From positions 1-33,519 of the forward strand of contig CAZJAQ010000008.1 of the NCBI GenBank assembly GCA_964544285.1: a DNA stretch of 33,519 bases, in the 5' to 3' direction. The notes beneath the pieces were generated by a model. It saw only the letters and a list, made by a program, of their open reading frames with translations, was not told the origin of the DNA and searched no databases. The position numbers and the translations under genes were made by a program. The stretch is from CAYGVX01 sp964544285. Its GTDB lineage: Archaea; Thermoproteota; Bathyarchaeia; Bathyarchaeales; SOJC01. This document shows positions 22,699 through 30,231 of this stretch, in pieces (position 1 is the first letter of the stretch; every line of letters begins with the position of its first letter).

Positions 22699-24150
22699 TT
22701 ATTCCAGCGTTTTGTAGGCTTTTTTGAAAGCCTTTTCCACGTATTCTCGCAGAGTTAAACCTTTCTTCTTGGCAAGTCCTTTTAATGCTTGGTTTACGCC
22801 CGTCGTGTATTGGATGGCTTTTTTAGGTTTTTCTGCTATGGATTCTGGGATTCCGAGCATCGTGGCGGTTCGTCTTAGCACTTTCTTCCGTAAAGCGTCT
22901 CTCGGAGAAGCTATCTTCAAGCGAGCAGGGAAGCTTAGAGCGAGTTGGATTACTTCCCAGTCGGCGAAGGGCAGTCTCAACTCTACTCTGTGGAAAGAGC
23001 AAACTTTGTTGTCTCTTTGAAAGTTCGTTTCATGGCAAGCAACAACATCTTCATACAGCCTTCTTTGCAGGCCAGCAGCACCACCTTTGGCATAGCTTTC
23101 AAGGTATCGCCGGTACCCTCCGAAAAGCTCGTCGCTTCCCTGCCCAGCCAACAACACGTGAAAGCCAAGTTTAGCAGACTGTTCAGCAATCCAGAAAACG
23201 GGTACTGCAATGCCAGTGTTTAGAGGGCTGGGCTCTTCGACTAGCCATAGAACTTTCAGCAAGTCTTCCTCTAGGTCGTCACTCGAATAAGTAACAACAT
23301 GAATAGGCAGGTCGAGAGTCTCTGCAGCACGCTCCGCAAACGCAGTTTCCTTCTGCCCTTCTAGTTCAACACAAATTAAATGGGCGTCAATACCGCATAG
23401 TTTCGTCAGGAAGGCGATGACGCTACTGTCGAGACCCCCAGAAAAAGCCACTGCAGCCTCATTAACGTCAGAAATTCGTTCTCCTACTGATTGAAGCAGG
23501 GCACTCTTGAGCCGCTGAATCGCCGTCTCTTCGTCTATTTCTTGCAGTGGAGGCTGAGTTATCACCCTAGCAGTTTCTAAAGTGAAACCTTCGTCGTTTA
23601 TGACAGCGAATTTTCCAGGAGGAAACGATGTAGCCCCTGTGATGCCTATCTTCCATAGCGCCTTGCGTTCCGAAGCCACAGCACAAATGTCTTCGTTTTC
23701 ACCGAAATAAAGCGGACACGCTCCAACGGAATCTCGTCCCACAGCGATTCCATCATCTTTTGTCATTGCGAAAACGTAATCACCGTCAAAACTGCGAATG
23801 ATACGCATCGCTTTGTCTTCAATTTCAGCGATTTCTTCAGCCACAAATTCTACTTCATTTTTTGAGGAAACAGGAAACAGTCGACCGTCAAGAACAAAAG
23901 CGAAACCTTGTTTTTGGACGGGCTGGACGTTATCTCGGGGTAAGATTTTGGCAAAATCGTAGCCTATCAGAGCGTTCGAGTCTATGTCTTTCTTTCGTAG
24001 CTCTTCTACGGTTTTTTCCGTTGAAATCTTGTGGGGCGAGGCGATTCCAAAGGCATCAGAACCCCGATGGCTTAACGTCTCGAGCATCGTGACGGTTGCA
24101 TCGAACACGTTTGCGCCTCTTTTACCTACAGTGGCAACCAATGCACCCAT
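22699..24150 (-). CDS. Asparagine synthetase B-like protein lacking the glutaminase cysteine
   Basis: A 483-residue protein with a complete ATP-pyrophosphatase domain: PP-loop FSGGLDSSV (236-244), GQGSDELFGGY, then RVELRLPFAD and PKKAIQYTTG, as in AsnB. The N-terminal Ntn-glutaminase domain is present, with LSHRGSDAFGIA (26-37) and GDYVFA. It begins MGALVATVGK instead of MCGI..., so the catalytic Cys2 is absent. It therefore either uses free ammonia or does a different ATP-dependent amidation or adenylation. No upstream start restores a cysteine. It is in tight operon with the HDAC-like gene and divergent from purB. A simple asparagine synthetase remains possible, since asnS is in the window. 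Confidence 0.85.
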   Translation of the reverse strand: MGALVATVGKRGANVFDATVTMLETLSHRGSDAFGIASPHKISTEKTVEELRKKDIDSNALIGYDFAKILPRDNVQPVQKQGFAFVLDGRLFPVSSKNEVEFVAEEIAEIEDKAMRIIRSFDGDYVFAMTKDDGIAVGRDSVGACPLYFGENEDICAVASERKALWKIGITGATSFPPGKFAVINDEGFTLETARVITQPPLQEIDEETAIQRLKSALLQSVGERISDVNEAAVAFSGGLDSSVIAFLTKLCGIDAHLICVELEGQKETAFAERAAETLDLPIHVVTYSSDDLEEDLLKVLWLVEEPSPLNTGIAVPVFWIAEQSAKLGFHVLLAGQGSDELFGGYRRYLESYAKGGAAGLQRRLYEDVVACHETNFQRDNKVCSFHRVELRLPFADWEVIQLALSFPARLKIASPRDALRKKVLRRTATMLGIPESIAEKPKKAIQYTTGVNQALKGLAKKKGLTLREYVEKAFKKAYKTLE

Positions 24151-24182
24151 CGTCTTCCTCCGCCTTAAAGTAGTGGGAGTAA

Positions 24183-24195
24183 AGGCTTAAAGCCT
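24183..24195. promoter_or_regulatory. 13-base palindrome AGGCTTAAAGCCT in the asnB-like/purB divergent promoter
   Basis: A perfect inverted repeat (AGGCTT-A-AAGCCT) whose TTTAA core sits 33-45 bases before the asnB-like start, where its TATA box is expected. It could be an operator overlapping the TATA element, or a coincidence of a symmetric TATA box. Confidence 0.35.
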
Positions 24196-24198
24196 AAT

Positions 24199-24206
24199 CT
24201 TTAAAG
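24199..24206 (+). promoter_or_regulatory. Probable TATA box for purB
   Basis: CTTTAAAG lies 35-42 bases before ATG 24241, and AGGTGA (24234-24239) just before the ATG is a good match to the archaeal 16S 3' end. Confidence 0.45.
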
Positions 24207-24240
24207 CAGCGAACTATTAACATGCTTTGGGGTAGGTGAA

Positions 24241-25602
24241 ATGCCGATACTTCCCATCGACACGGGGCGTCATGGAACAAAGGAAATGAGAGCCATTTTC
24301 GAAGAGGAAAACAGGCTCCAACGAATGTTAGACGTTGAAGCAGCTCTCGCATGGGCACACGCCCAAGTTGGAGATATACCGCGGAAAGACGCAGAAATGA
24401 TCGTGAAGAAAGCCTCGACGCGGTACGTTAAGCTTGAACGCGTTAAAGCCATCGAGCAAGAGATTAAGCATGACGTAGCCTCAATGGTCAGAGCTTTAGC
24501 CGAGCAGAGTGGTTCAAGCGGCGCCTACGTTCATTTAGGCGCAACAAGCTACGACATCGTTGACACCGCAAACGCCCTCGTCTTAAAGGATGCCACGACA
24601 CTCATCGAGCAAAAATTAAGTAGCTTAGAACAGGTTCTGATGGAAAAAGCTAGCAAGCATAAAAGGACGATAATGGTTGGCAGGACGCATGGTCAACATG
24701 CGTTGCCGATAACTTTGGGCTTTAAGTTCGCTGTTTGGCTGCGAGAAAATGCTAGAAACATTCAGAGATTAAGGCAATGCAGTGAACGCGTGTTGGTCGG
24801 AAAGATGACGGGCGCTGTGGGCACGCAGGCAGGGTTGGGCTCCCATGCCATGAAGGTTCAAGAACTCGTGATGAAAAAGTTAGGCATAAAACATGCTGAC
24901 ATTTCCACACAGATAGTGCAACGGGACCGCCACGCAGAATTCATCTGTCTCTTGGCTTTAATCGCCTCCTCGCTGGACAATATAGCTACTGAAATCCGAG
25001 AACTGCAACGACCCGAAATTGCAGAGTTGTTCGAGGCTTTTGAATATGAGAAGCAGGTGGGCAGCTCATCCATGTCGCAAAAACGTAACCCAGAGATTTG
25101 TGAGAGAGTTTGTGGGTTAGCGAAGGTAATGAGAGGCTTAGTCGTCCCCTCACTCGAGAATGTCGTTACTTGGCACGAGAGAGATTTAACCCAGTCTTCG
25201 GCTGAACGTTTCATCATTCCAGAGTCATGCATCCTATTAGACTACATGCTATTCCTCATGATAGATGTTTTAGCTAACCTGCGAATCGACGAAAGACGGA
25301 TGCAGCAAAATCTGAAAATCACGCAGGGGCGAATGATGTCCGAGGCTGTCATGGCTAGGCTTGTGGAGAAGGGGATGAACCGTCAAGAAGCCCATGAACT
25401 TCTCCGAAAGCTGACGATCAAGAGCGAACTGAAAAACCTCCACTTCGAAAAGGCTCTAGCTGGAAGCAAAGAAGTTCGGAGGTTCCTAACAGAAGAAGAT
25501 ATAGGCAACGCTCTCGACCCTCAGAAATACTTGGGCACCGCCGTTGAACAAGTAGAGCATATGATAAAGAAAACACGGCGAGAAAGAAGGACAAGGCACT
25601 GA
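24241..25602 (+). CDS. purB: Adenylosuccinate lyase
   Basis: Catalyses two eliminations of fumarate in purine synthesis: SAICAR to AICAR, and adenylosuccinate to AMP. The superfamily signature GSSSMSQKRNPEICERV is present near residues 275-291, with the upstream HLGATSYDIVDTAN (about 98-111) and GRTHGQHALPITLGFK (about 147-162) substrate loops. The 453 residues and the motif order match archaeal/bacterial PurB rather than argininosuccinate lyase or fumarase. ATG 24241 follows a strong AGGTGA ribosome-binding site. The gene is alone on its strand, divergent from the asnB-like operon and convergent with uppS (7 bases between stops). Confidence 0.95.
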   Translation: MPILPIDTGRHGTKEMRAIFEEENRLQRMLDVEAALAWAHAQVGDIPRKDAEMIVKKASTRYVKLERVKAIEQEIKHDVASMVRALAEQSGSSGAYVHLGATSYDIVDTANALVLKDATTLIEQKLSSLEQVLMEKASKHKRTIMVGRTHGQHALPITLGFKFAVWLRENARNIQRLRQCSERVLVGKMTGAVGTQAGLGSHAMKVQELVMKKLGIKHADISTQIVQRDRHAEFICLLALIASSLDNIATEIRELQRPEIAELFEAFEYEKQVGSSSMSQKRNPEICERVCGLAKVMRGLVVPSLENVVTWHERDLTQSSAERFIIPESCILLDYMLFLMIDVLANLRIDERRMQQNLKITQGRMMSEAVMARLVEKGMNRQEAHELLRKLTIKSELKNLHFEKALAGSKEVRRFLTEEDIGNALDPQKYLGTAVEQVEHMIKKTRRERRTRH

Positions 25603-25609
25603 AGGCGCT

Positions 25610-26392
25610 CTATTTTCCATACCTACGTTTTCGTCGCTGGTAAGTCCTCACCGCTCGAAACAGGTCGATTCGCCGAAAATCAGGCCAAAACACGTCTAAA
25701 AAGCACAGCTCACTGTAAGCGCTTTGCCACAGCAAAAATCCACTCAATCGCTCCTCTCCACTCGTCCGAATAATCAAGTCAGGATCTGGCTTAGGCATGT
25801 GGGCAGTGTACAAGAACCTCTCAAACACGTCCTCATCAATCTTCTCCACAGGCAACTCGCCATGCTTCACTTTCTCAGCGATTTTCTTCGCGGCATCGAC
25901 GATCTCTGCACGCCCTCCATAAGCCAAAGCTACGGTCAGAAACTGCTTGTCATAGGCTTGAGTGGTCTCTTCTACTTGTCGAATTAACTCTTGCATCCGC
26001 TTCGGCAGCAGTCCAACTCGTCCTATAACTTTCACTCGAATCTTATTTTTATGAATACGTTCATCGGTTAAAATCTCCCGCAACTTCTCCTCAGCAATAC
26101 GCAGAATCTCTTCAACCTCTTGTGTTGTTCGGTCAAAATTTTCAGTGGAAAAGGCGTATAAAGTCACACATTGCACGCCCAAGTCTAGGCACCAATCGAG
26201 CAACTGGTTAACTCGTTCAGCCCCATGTTGATGGCCAACCCACGATTCGAGCAGTTTCTCAGAAGCCCAACGTCTATTACCGTCCAAGATGATGGCAATG
26301 TGGTCGGGCATCTTGCCGCTTTTCACTTGATGCCAGAGCCATCGCTCGTAAACCTTGTAGGCACCGATTGCTGAGAGCAAGCCCTTTAACAT
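25610..26392 (-). CDS. uppS: cis-Prenyltransferase, UppS family (undecaprenyl/polyprenyl diphosphate synthase)
   Basis: Makes long Z-polyprenyl diphosphates; in archaea these become the lipid carrier for glycosylation. The catalytic aspartate is D37 in AIILDGNRRWA, followed by GHQHGAERV, TLYAFSTENFDRT (about 77-89), VALAYGGRAEI and the C-terminal IIRTSGEERLSGFLLWQSAY with FLDVFWPDF. All conserved regions of the family are present at the normal 260 residues. The ATG at 26392 is preceded by GAGGT, which overlaps the TGA of the upstream phosphorylase gene, so the two are co-transcribed and probably coupled. Confidence 0.94.
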   Translation of the reverse strand: MLKGLLSAIGAYKVYERWLWHQVKSGKMPDHIAIILDGNRRWASEKLLESWVGHQHGAERVNQLLDWCLDLGVQCVTLYAFSTENFDRTTQEVEEILRIAEEKLREILTDERIHKNKIRVKVIGRVGLLPKRMQELIRQVEETTQAYDKQFLTVALAYGGRAEIVDAAKKIAEKVKHGELPVEKIDEDVFERFLYTAHMPKPDPDLIIRTSGEERLSGFLLWQSAYSELCFLDVFWPDFRRIDLFRAVRTYQRRKRRYGK

Positions 26393-26405
26393 AGTAGGTT
26401 AGACC

Positions 26406-27227
26406 TCAAAGCCGTGCGTCCTTTAAGGCGTGTTTACAAACGCAGTTACGCGTCTTCGGTAAAGAAACAATCGCCTCTTTTAAAACTTGCTCAATGATGT
26501 TTTTCTTCTTCTCTGCAATCTCCTTAAGCTCGGTGATGGTTTGGCGTTCTTGCAGCCCAACAGCCATGTTAGAAACATAGCAGAGGGAAGCGTAACACAT
26601 CTCTAATTCTCGAGCAAGAACAGCTTCAGGCATGCCTGTCATCCCTACTACGTCGCATCCAGAGCTTTGGAGCATGTTAACTTCTGCGGGCGTCTCGTAT
26701 CTCGGTCCTTCGGTGCAAGCCAAAACTGCCTCGTCAAAAACGTGTTCTCCGACGTGCTTCACTGCTTCTAACAGAACTTGGCGAGTTTCAGGACAGTAAG
26801 GCTGAGACATGTCTACATGCGTCACGGGAGCGTCATCATAAAAAGTTCCTTTTCGAAGCTTGGTAAAATCCACAAAGTCGTGGGGGACTACTAAGTCTCC
26901 AGGCTTTAAGCGTTTATTTATGCCCCCTACGGCGTTGGTTGCAAGAACTCTCTCCGCTCCAAGCGTATGCAAGGCAAAAATGTTAGCTCGATAGTTCACA
27001 CGATGGGGTGGCACGCTGTGGCTCACGCCGTGGCGGGGAAGAAAAGCAACCGATTTTTCCCCCACCTTTCCAACAGAAATCGGCGAAGGCAACCCGTATG
27101 GAGTGCCAACCCTTACATGTTCAACTTCAATAAGCAAACTTTCCAGGCCACTACCGCCGATGATGGCTACGCTAGCTTTGCTCGAATTCTTCAACTTTCT
27201 TCTGCCTCTTCTTGAAGAAGCTACCAT
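26406..27227 (-). CDS. Family 2 nucleoside phosphorylase, probably 6-oxopurine / methylthioinosine type
   Basis: Phosphorolysis of a purine nucleoside or 5'-methylthionucleoside to base and (methylthio)ribose 1-phosphate. Motifs are IIGGSGLE (22-29), PRHGVSHSVPPHRVNY (64-79), NAVGGI, EGPRYETPAEV (173-183) and VGMTGMPEAVLARE (194-207). In true MTAPs the base pocket has aspartates after this region; here the segment reads VSNMAVG with N220, as in 6-oxopurine-specific enzymes such as methylthioinosine phosphorylase. ATG 27227 overlaps the preceding DUF373 gene by 56 bases; TTG 27194 would reduce this to 23 and start nearer to the fold. The C-terminal tail contains CVC. It is the middle gene of a DUF373-phosphorylase-uppS operon. 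Confidence 0.88.
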   Translation of the reverse strand: MVASSRRGRRKLKNSSKASVAIIGGSGLESLLIEVEHVRVGTPYGLPSPISVGKVGEKSVAFLPRHGVSHSVPPHRVNYRANIFALHTLGAERVLATNAVGGINKRLKPGDLVVPHDFVDFTKLRKGTFYDDAPVTHVDMSQPYCPETRQVLLEAVKHVGEHVFDEAVLACTEGPRYETPAEVNMLQSSGCDVVGMTGMPEAVLARELEMCYASLCYVSNMAVGLQERQTITELKEIAEKKKNIIEQVLKEAIVSLPKTRNCVCKHALKDARL

Positions 27228-28362
27228 ACTTTATGTTGATTACTAAGGCGATAAGAGACATAGCGATAGCCAACAATATGCCGATGAATATCGTGAAAAC
27301 AAGCTCAGCTCCCTTGATGGTTGGGTCGATGAGGATTGCTGAAACTTGGCTGAATATCTGCGAAGACCAAGCAATCACGACGATGAAGACCAGAGTGCGA
27401 AGGAGTCTGATGTCACGTTCAAAATACCAACGTATGGCTCTTCCAGACAGTATGACGCAGATGCCGATGACTATCAAGTATATGCTTTGTCCAATAAACT
27501 CGCCCAAAAGCGTCGGCAACAAGCTTAGCCATCCTTCCAAGTTCGCCGGATACGTGACGACTGCTCCTGCTGCTTCGTTTATTCCCAGAAATATGCCCAC
27601 AGCAGCAGCTATGATTCCGGCGGCAACGGCGAACCCTGCAATTTGAACTGGAAGGGGAGGAGGCTCGTATTCTCTTATCCACCGGATGAAATGTTTTGTT
27701 GCTCTGTCGATACCAAACCCCTTTGTGAGGAGGATGGCTCCCAGGACTATGAGGAAAGCTATCCAAGTATAGTATAGCCACCCCCCCAGGTACATTACAG
27801 CTAGAATTATCAGTAGTAGTCCTGGAACTCCGAGGGCGATTCGTGAATAGCGGGGGTTCTCGGTGATTACCTTCAGATATTTACCGAAGAGTGCCGCGGT
27901 CTCTTCGAGGGATTCGCTGTGTTTGACGATTATTCTCCGAACAGATGTGACGGGCACCCTAGACTCAACCAGTGGCAACACTGCCTCGTCTGCGTACCCA
28001 TCGGTTACGAGAATCACGCTGTTGGCTGGAAAAGTCTCTAAGACCGTGTTTAATTCTCTGACCAGTTTTCTATCCGCTTCAACACCCAGAAGCTGTGAGC
28101 CGGAGATTGTAGCGATCTGGAAATTCTCATTGGGCTGCCCCTCTTTCTTGAGCTGGTCGTAAACCCTTACCGCCTCAAACATAGCGTTAGCGTCTGGTTC
28201 TTCCGGGTCCTTCAGGGCTAGAGAAATGGCTGCGTCGAGGTTTTCTTTTCTGCCCAGTATCGGGGTCTTTCCCTCTGCCTTCGCGTTTATGTCGCCGTCT
28301 CGGTCAACGCACAGAATCAGGAGTCTTTCCTCTTTTCCCTTTGCTGCCATCTGTTGTTCCAC
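27172..28362 (-). CDS. DUF373 family archaeal membrane protein
   Basis: A protein of 396 residues found mainly in archaea. The soluble N-terminal domain (about 1-165) carries LLILCVDRDGDINAKA, KDPEEPDANAMFEAVRVYD, and ILVTDGYADEAVLP, the conserved acidic motifs of DUF373. The C-terminal half has about six membrane helices (about 172-385) and ends in a basic, coiled tail. The start is GTG 28362 or ATG 28350, the latter giving MAAKGKEERLL. The biochemical role is unknown. The acidic N-terminal motifs could bind metal, which is inference only. The 3' end overlaps the phosphorylase gene, indicating operon organisation. Confidence 0.88.
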   Translation of the reverse strand: MEQQMAAKGKEERLLILCVDRDGDINAKAEGKTPILGRKENLDAAISLALKDPEEPDANAMFEAVRVYDQLKKEGQPNENFQIATISGSQLLGVEADRKLVRELNTVLETFPANSVILVTDGYADEAVLPLVESRVPVTSVRRIIVKHSESLEETAALFGKYLKVITENPRYSRIALGVPGLLLIILAVMYLGGWLYYTWIAFLIVLGAILLTKGFGIDRATKHFIRWIREYEPPPLPVQIAGFAVAAGIIAAAVGIFLGINEAAGAVVTYPANLEGWLSLLPTLLGEFIGQSIYLIVIGICVILSGRAIRWYFERDIRLLRTLVFIVVIAWSSQIFSQVSAILIDPTIKGAELVFTIFIGILLAIAMSLIALVINIKYGSFFKKRQKKVEEFEQS

Positions 28363-28437
28363 TTTTCTTTGCGGGTTGCTGCAACTTTAACTTTATGTTC
28401 TATTAATAAGAAATTTCGTGCGTGGTATAAGTATTTA

Positions 28438-29322
28438 CTAAATCGGTTCTTCTGCTAGAAGCTTAAATTCCTCAAACGTCAATTTTTCGCCTTGTTTCAG
28501 CTTTTTTAAAGTCTTTGCCTTCAACTTCTTCCGTGTTTCTTCCTGCAACGTCTCCTTCTCTTTTTTCTCCTTTTCCGTCAACTCTTTTTTCAGCGCCTTG
28601 ACCTTCTTTTCGACTGCGAGGTATTCTTCCTGAATCTTCTGGGATCTTTGTCTGATTTGAACAAAGGTTTCATGGTAGCTGTCTGCTTCTGTTTTCAATG
28701 CCTTCGCTTTGTCTATAATCTCTAGCATTTTGTTGTGGAGTTCTTGGCTTTGTTGGGCTAGTTCTGAGAGTTGTGTGTGAAAGAGCTTTGCCTCTTCATT
28801 CAGTGCTTTTGTTTTTTCCAGAGTGTCTGTGATTTTTTCTCTAGTGTTGACTATTTTTTGGTGGGTGTTGAGTTGGATTTCGAGTTGATTTGCTCTTTCG
28901 ACGAGGGGTTTTTCTTCCTGAATCGTTAAGGAGGATGTTTGGATTTTCCATTCGATTTCTTCTTTCTCTTTTTTAAGGGCGTCTGCGGTCTGTTTCGGTT
29001 TCCTTGCACTTAGAAGTCGTAGTCGTTCCTTGAATTGCTTGACTTCTTCAACTTTCTCTTTCGCCAGCGTCCTCGCTTGGTCCCTTTGCATCTTCAGTGC
29101 CTTTACTCTTGCGTTGACAGCGTCTCGTCGTTCTTTGGTGGTTGCGGCTTCTAATCGTAGGTCTTTAATCTGTTTGTGGATTACATCTCTTTTTTCTGCC
29201 CACTGTTTCGCATCCAGACTGAGCGAGTCGTGTTGCTCCTTAAGAGATTTGAGTTCTTGGTTAAGTTTTCTTATTTCTTGCTCTTTTCCGTCAAGCACGC
29301 CTCTCAGCCCTTCAAGCCTCAA
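28438..29322 (-). CDS. Archaeal coiled-coil protein (COG1340-like)
   Basis: About 294 residues, almost entirely coiled coil, from QEIRKLNQELKSLKEQHDSL onward through long E/K/Q/L-rich heptads, with a short non-coiled C-terminal segment (KLTFEEFKLLAEEPI). It resembles the uncharacterised archaeal coiled-coil proteins of COG1340. The open frame reaches ATG 29394, inside the upstream gene, but GGAGG at 29330-29334 sits 7 bases before TTG 29322, so I take that TTG as the start. It then begins 46 bases after the stop of the acyl-CoA synthetase beta gene. No catalytic motif is seen; a structural or scaffolding role is inferred. The C-terminal motif EKLTFEEFKLL looks like a small ordered domain. Confidence 0.8.
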   Translation of the reverse strand: MRLEGLRGVLDGKEQEIRKLNQELKSLKEQHDSLSLDAKQWAEKRDVIHKQIKDLRLEAATTKERRDAVNARVKALKMQRDQARTLAKEKVEEVKQFKERLRLLSARKPKQTADALKKEKEEIEWKIQTSSLTIQEEKPLVERANQLEIQLNTHQKIVNTREKITDTLEKTKALNEEAKLFHTQLSELAQQSQELHNKMLEIIDKAKALKTEADSYHETFVQIRQRSQKIQEEYLAVEKKVKALKKELTEKEKKEKETLQEETRKKLKAKTLKKLKQGEKLTFEEFKLLAEEPI

Positions 29323-29329
29323 CTGTACT

Positions 29330-29334
29330 CCTCC
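29330..29334 (-). promoter_or_regulatory. Shine-Dalgarno site deciding the TTG start of the coiled-coil gene
   Basis: Minus-strand GGAGG lies 7 bases before TTG 29322. It is the clearest ribosome-binding site near this start and argues against ATG 29394, which would overlap the upstream gene. Confidence 0.6.
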
Positions 29335-29368
29335 TCGTTGCCTAGTCGGCGTCCCTACATGAATTACG

Positions 29369-30073
29369 CTATGTTTCGAGTATGATTCTCGCATCGACTG
29401 TTTTGGCTCCTTTCTCGTAGACCATCACGGGGTTCAGGTCTAACTCCTTTATTTCCGGGTGGTCTGTCACGAGTTTGGAAGTGTTTGCTATTATTTCTGC
29501 TATTGCGCCCGTGTCTCGAGGAGGCTGGTTTCGGTATCCCTGCAAGACTGGGTAGGCTTTTATCTCAGTAATCATAGCCTCCGCTTCTTGTTTCGTCACT
29601 GGAGCGATGCGGAATGCTACGTCTTTTAGAACTTCCACGAAAATTCCGCCCAGTCCGAACATCACTGAGGGCCCGAACTGTTCATCTTTGACAGCACCAA
29701 CTATGACTTCCATCGAGGGTGGAGCCATTTCTTGCACAAGAACACCTATTATTTTTGCGTTTGGTTGGTGTTTCTTCACGTTGGCGAGAATGGTTTTGTA
29801 AGCCTTCTTCACGTCATCGCGGGTTTTCAAGTTTACCACGACACCGCCTACATCTGATTTATGGATGATTTCGGGCGAGACTATCTTGAGAACTACGGGA
29901 AAGCCTATTTCTTCAGCGAACTTGAGGGCTTCCTCCTCGTTTTTAGACACTTTAAACTCTGTGACTTGAATATTGTATTCTCGGCATATTGCCTTGGCTT
30001 CAGGCTCCAGAAGATTTTCTCTGCCTTCTTTGCGCGCCTTGGCAAGGATTTCTGTGGTTTCCTCCATAGTCAT
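29369..30073 (-). CDS. ADP-forming acyl-CoA (acetyl-CoA) synthetase, beta subunit (ATP-grasp)
   Basis: The beta subunit of the ADP-forming acetate/acyl-CoA ligase, which in archaea conserves energy by making ATP from acyl-CoA. It contains the ATP-grasp features GFPVVLKIVSPEIIHKSDVGG (about residues 56-76, with the phosphoryl-transfer-related H70), VLVQEMAPPSMEVIVGAVKD, and GLGGIFVEVLKDVAFRIAP, and ends with ELDLNPVMV. At 234 residues it is the normal length of a separate beta subunit. The CoA-binding alpha subunit is not in the window, so its partner must be elsewhere. It is followed by the coiled-coil gene on the same strand, and is divergent from the second coiled-coil gene at 30232. Confidence 0.92.
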   Translation of the reverse strand: MTMEETTEILAKARKEGRENLLEPEAKAICREYNIQVTEFKVSKNEEEALKFAEEIGFPVVLKIVSPEIIHKSDVGGVVVNLKTRDDVKKAYKTILANVKKHQPNAKIIGVLVQEMAPPSMEVIVGAVKDEQFGPSVMFGLGGIFVEVLKDVAFRIAPVTKQEAEAMITEIKAYPVLQGYRNQPPRDTGAIAEIIANTSKLVTDHPEIKELDLNPVMVYEKGAKTVDARIILET

Positions 30074-30231
30074 GCAACCTGTTGTTTCTTAGGGGTCAGA
30101 GGGCTTGGATGTTTTAGCCTTAAATCTTGCTGGATTGTAAGCTTTTGGGTTACGACGTACTCCACGAGCCTTTTTGGAAACATCTTAATACCACTTCCTC
30201 AATTTTTTATCTCGACATCACGGAAGTGATC

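Noticed and set aside
29323..29394. ATG 29394 as start of the coiled-coil gene
   Set aside because: It overlaps the upstream gene by 26 bases, and a clear GGAGG favours TTG 29322.
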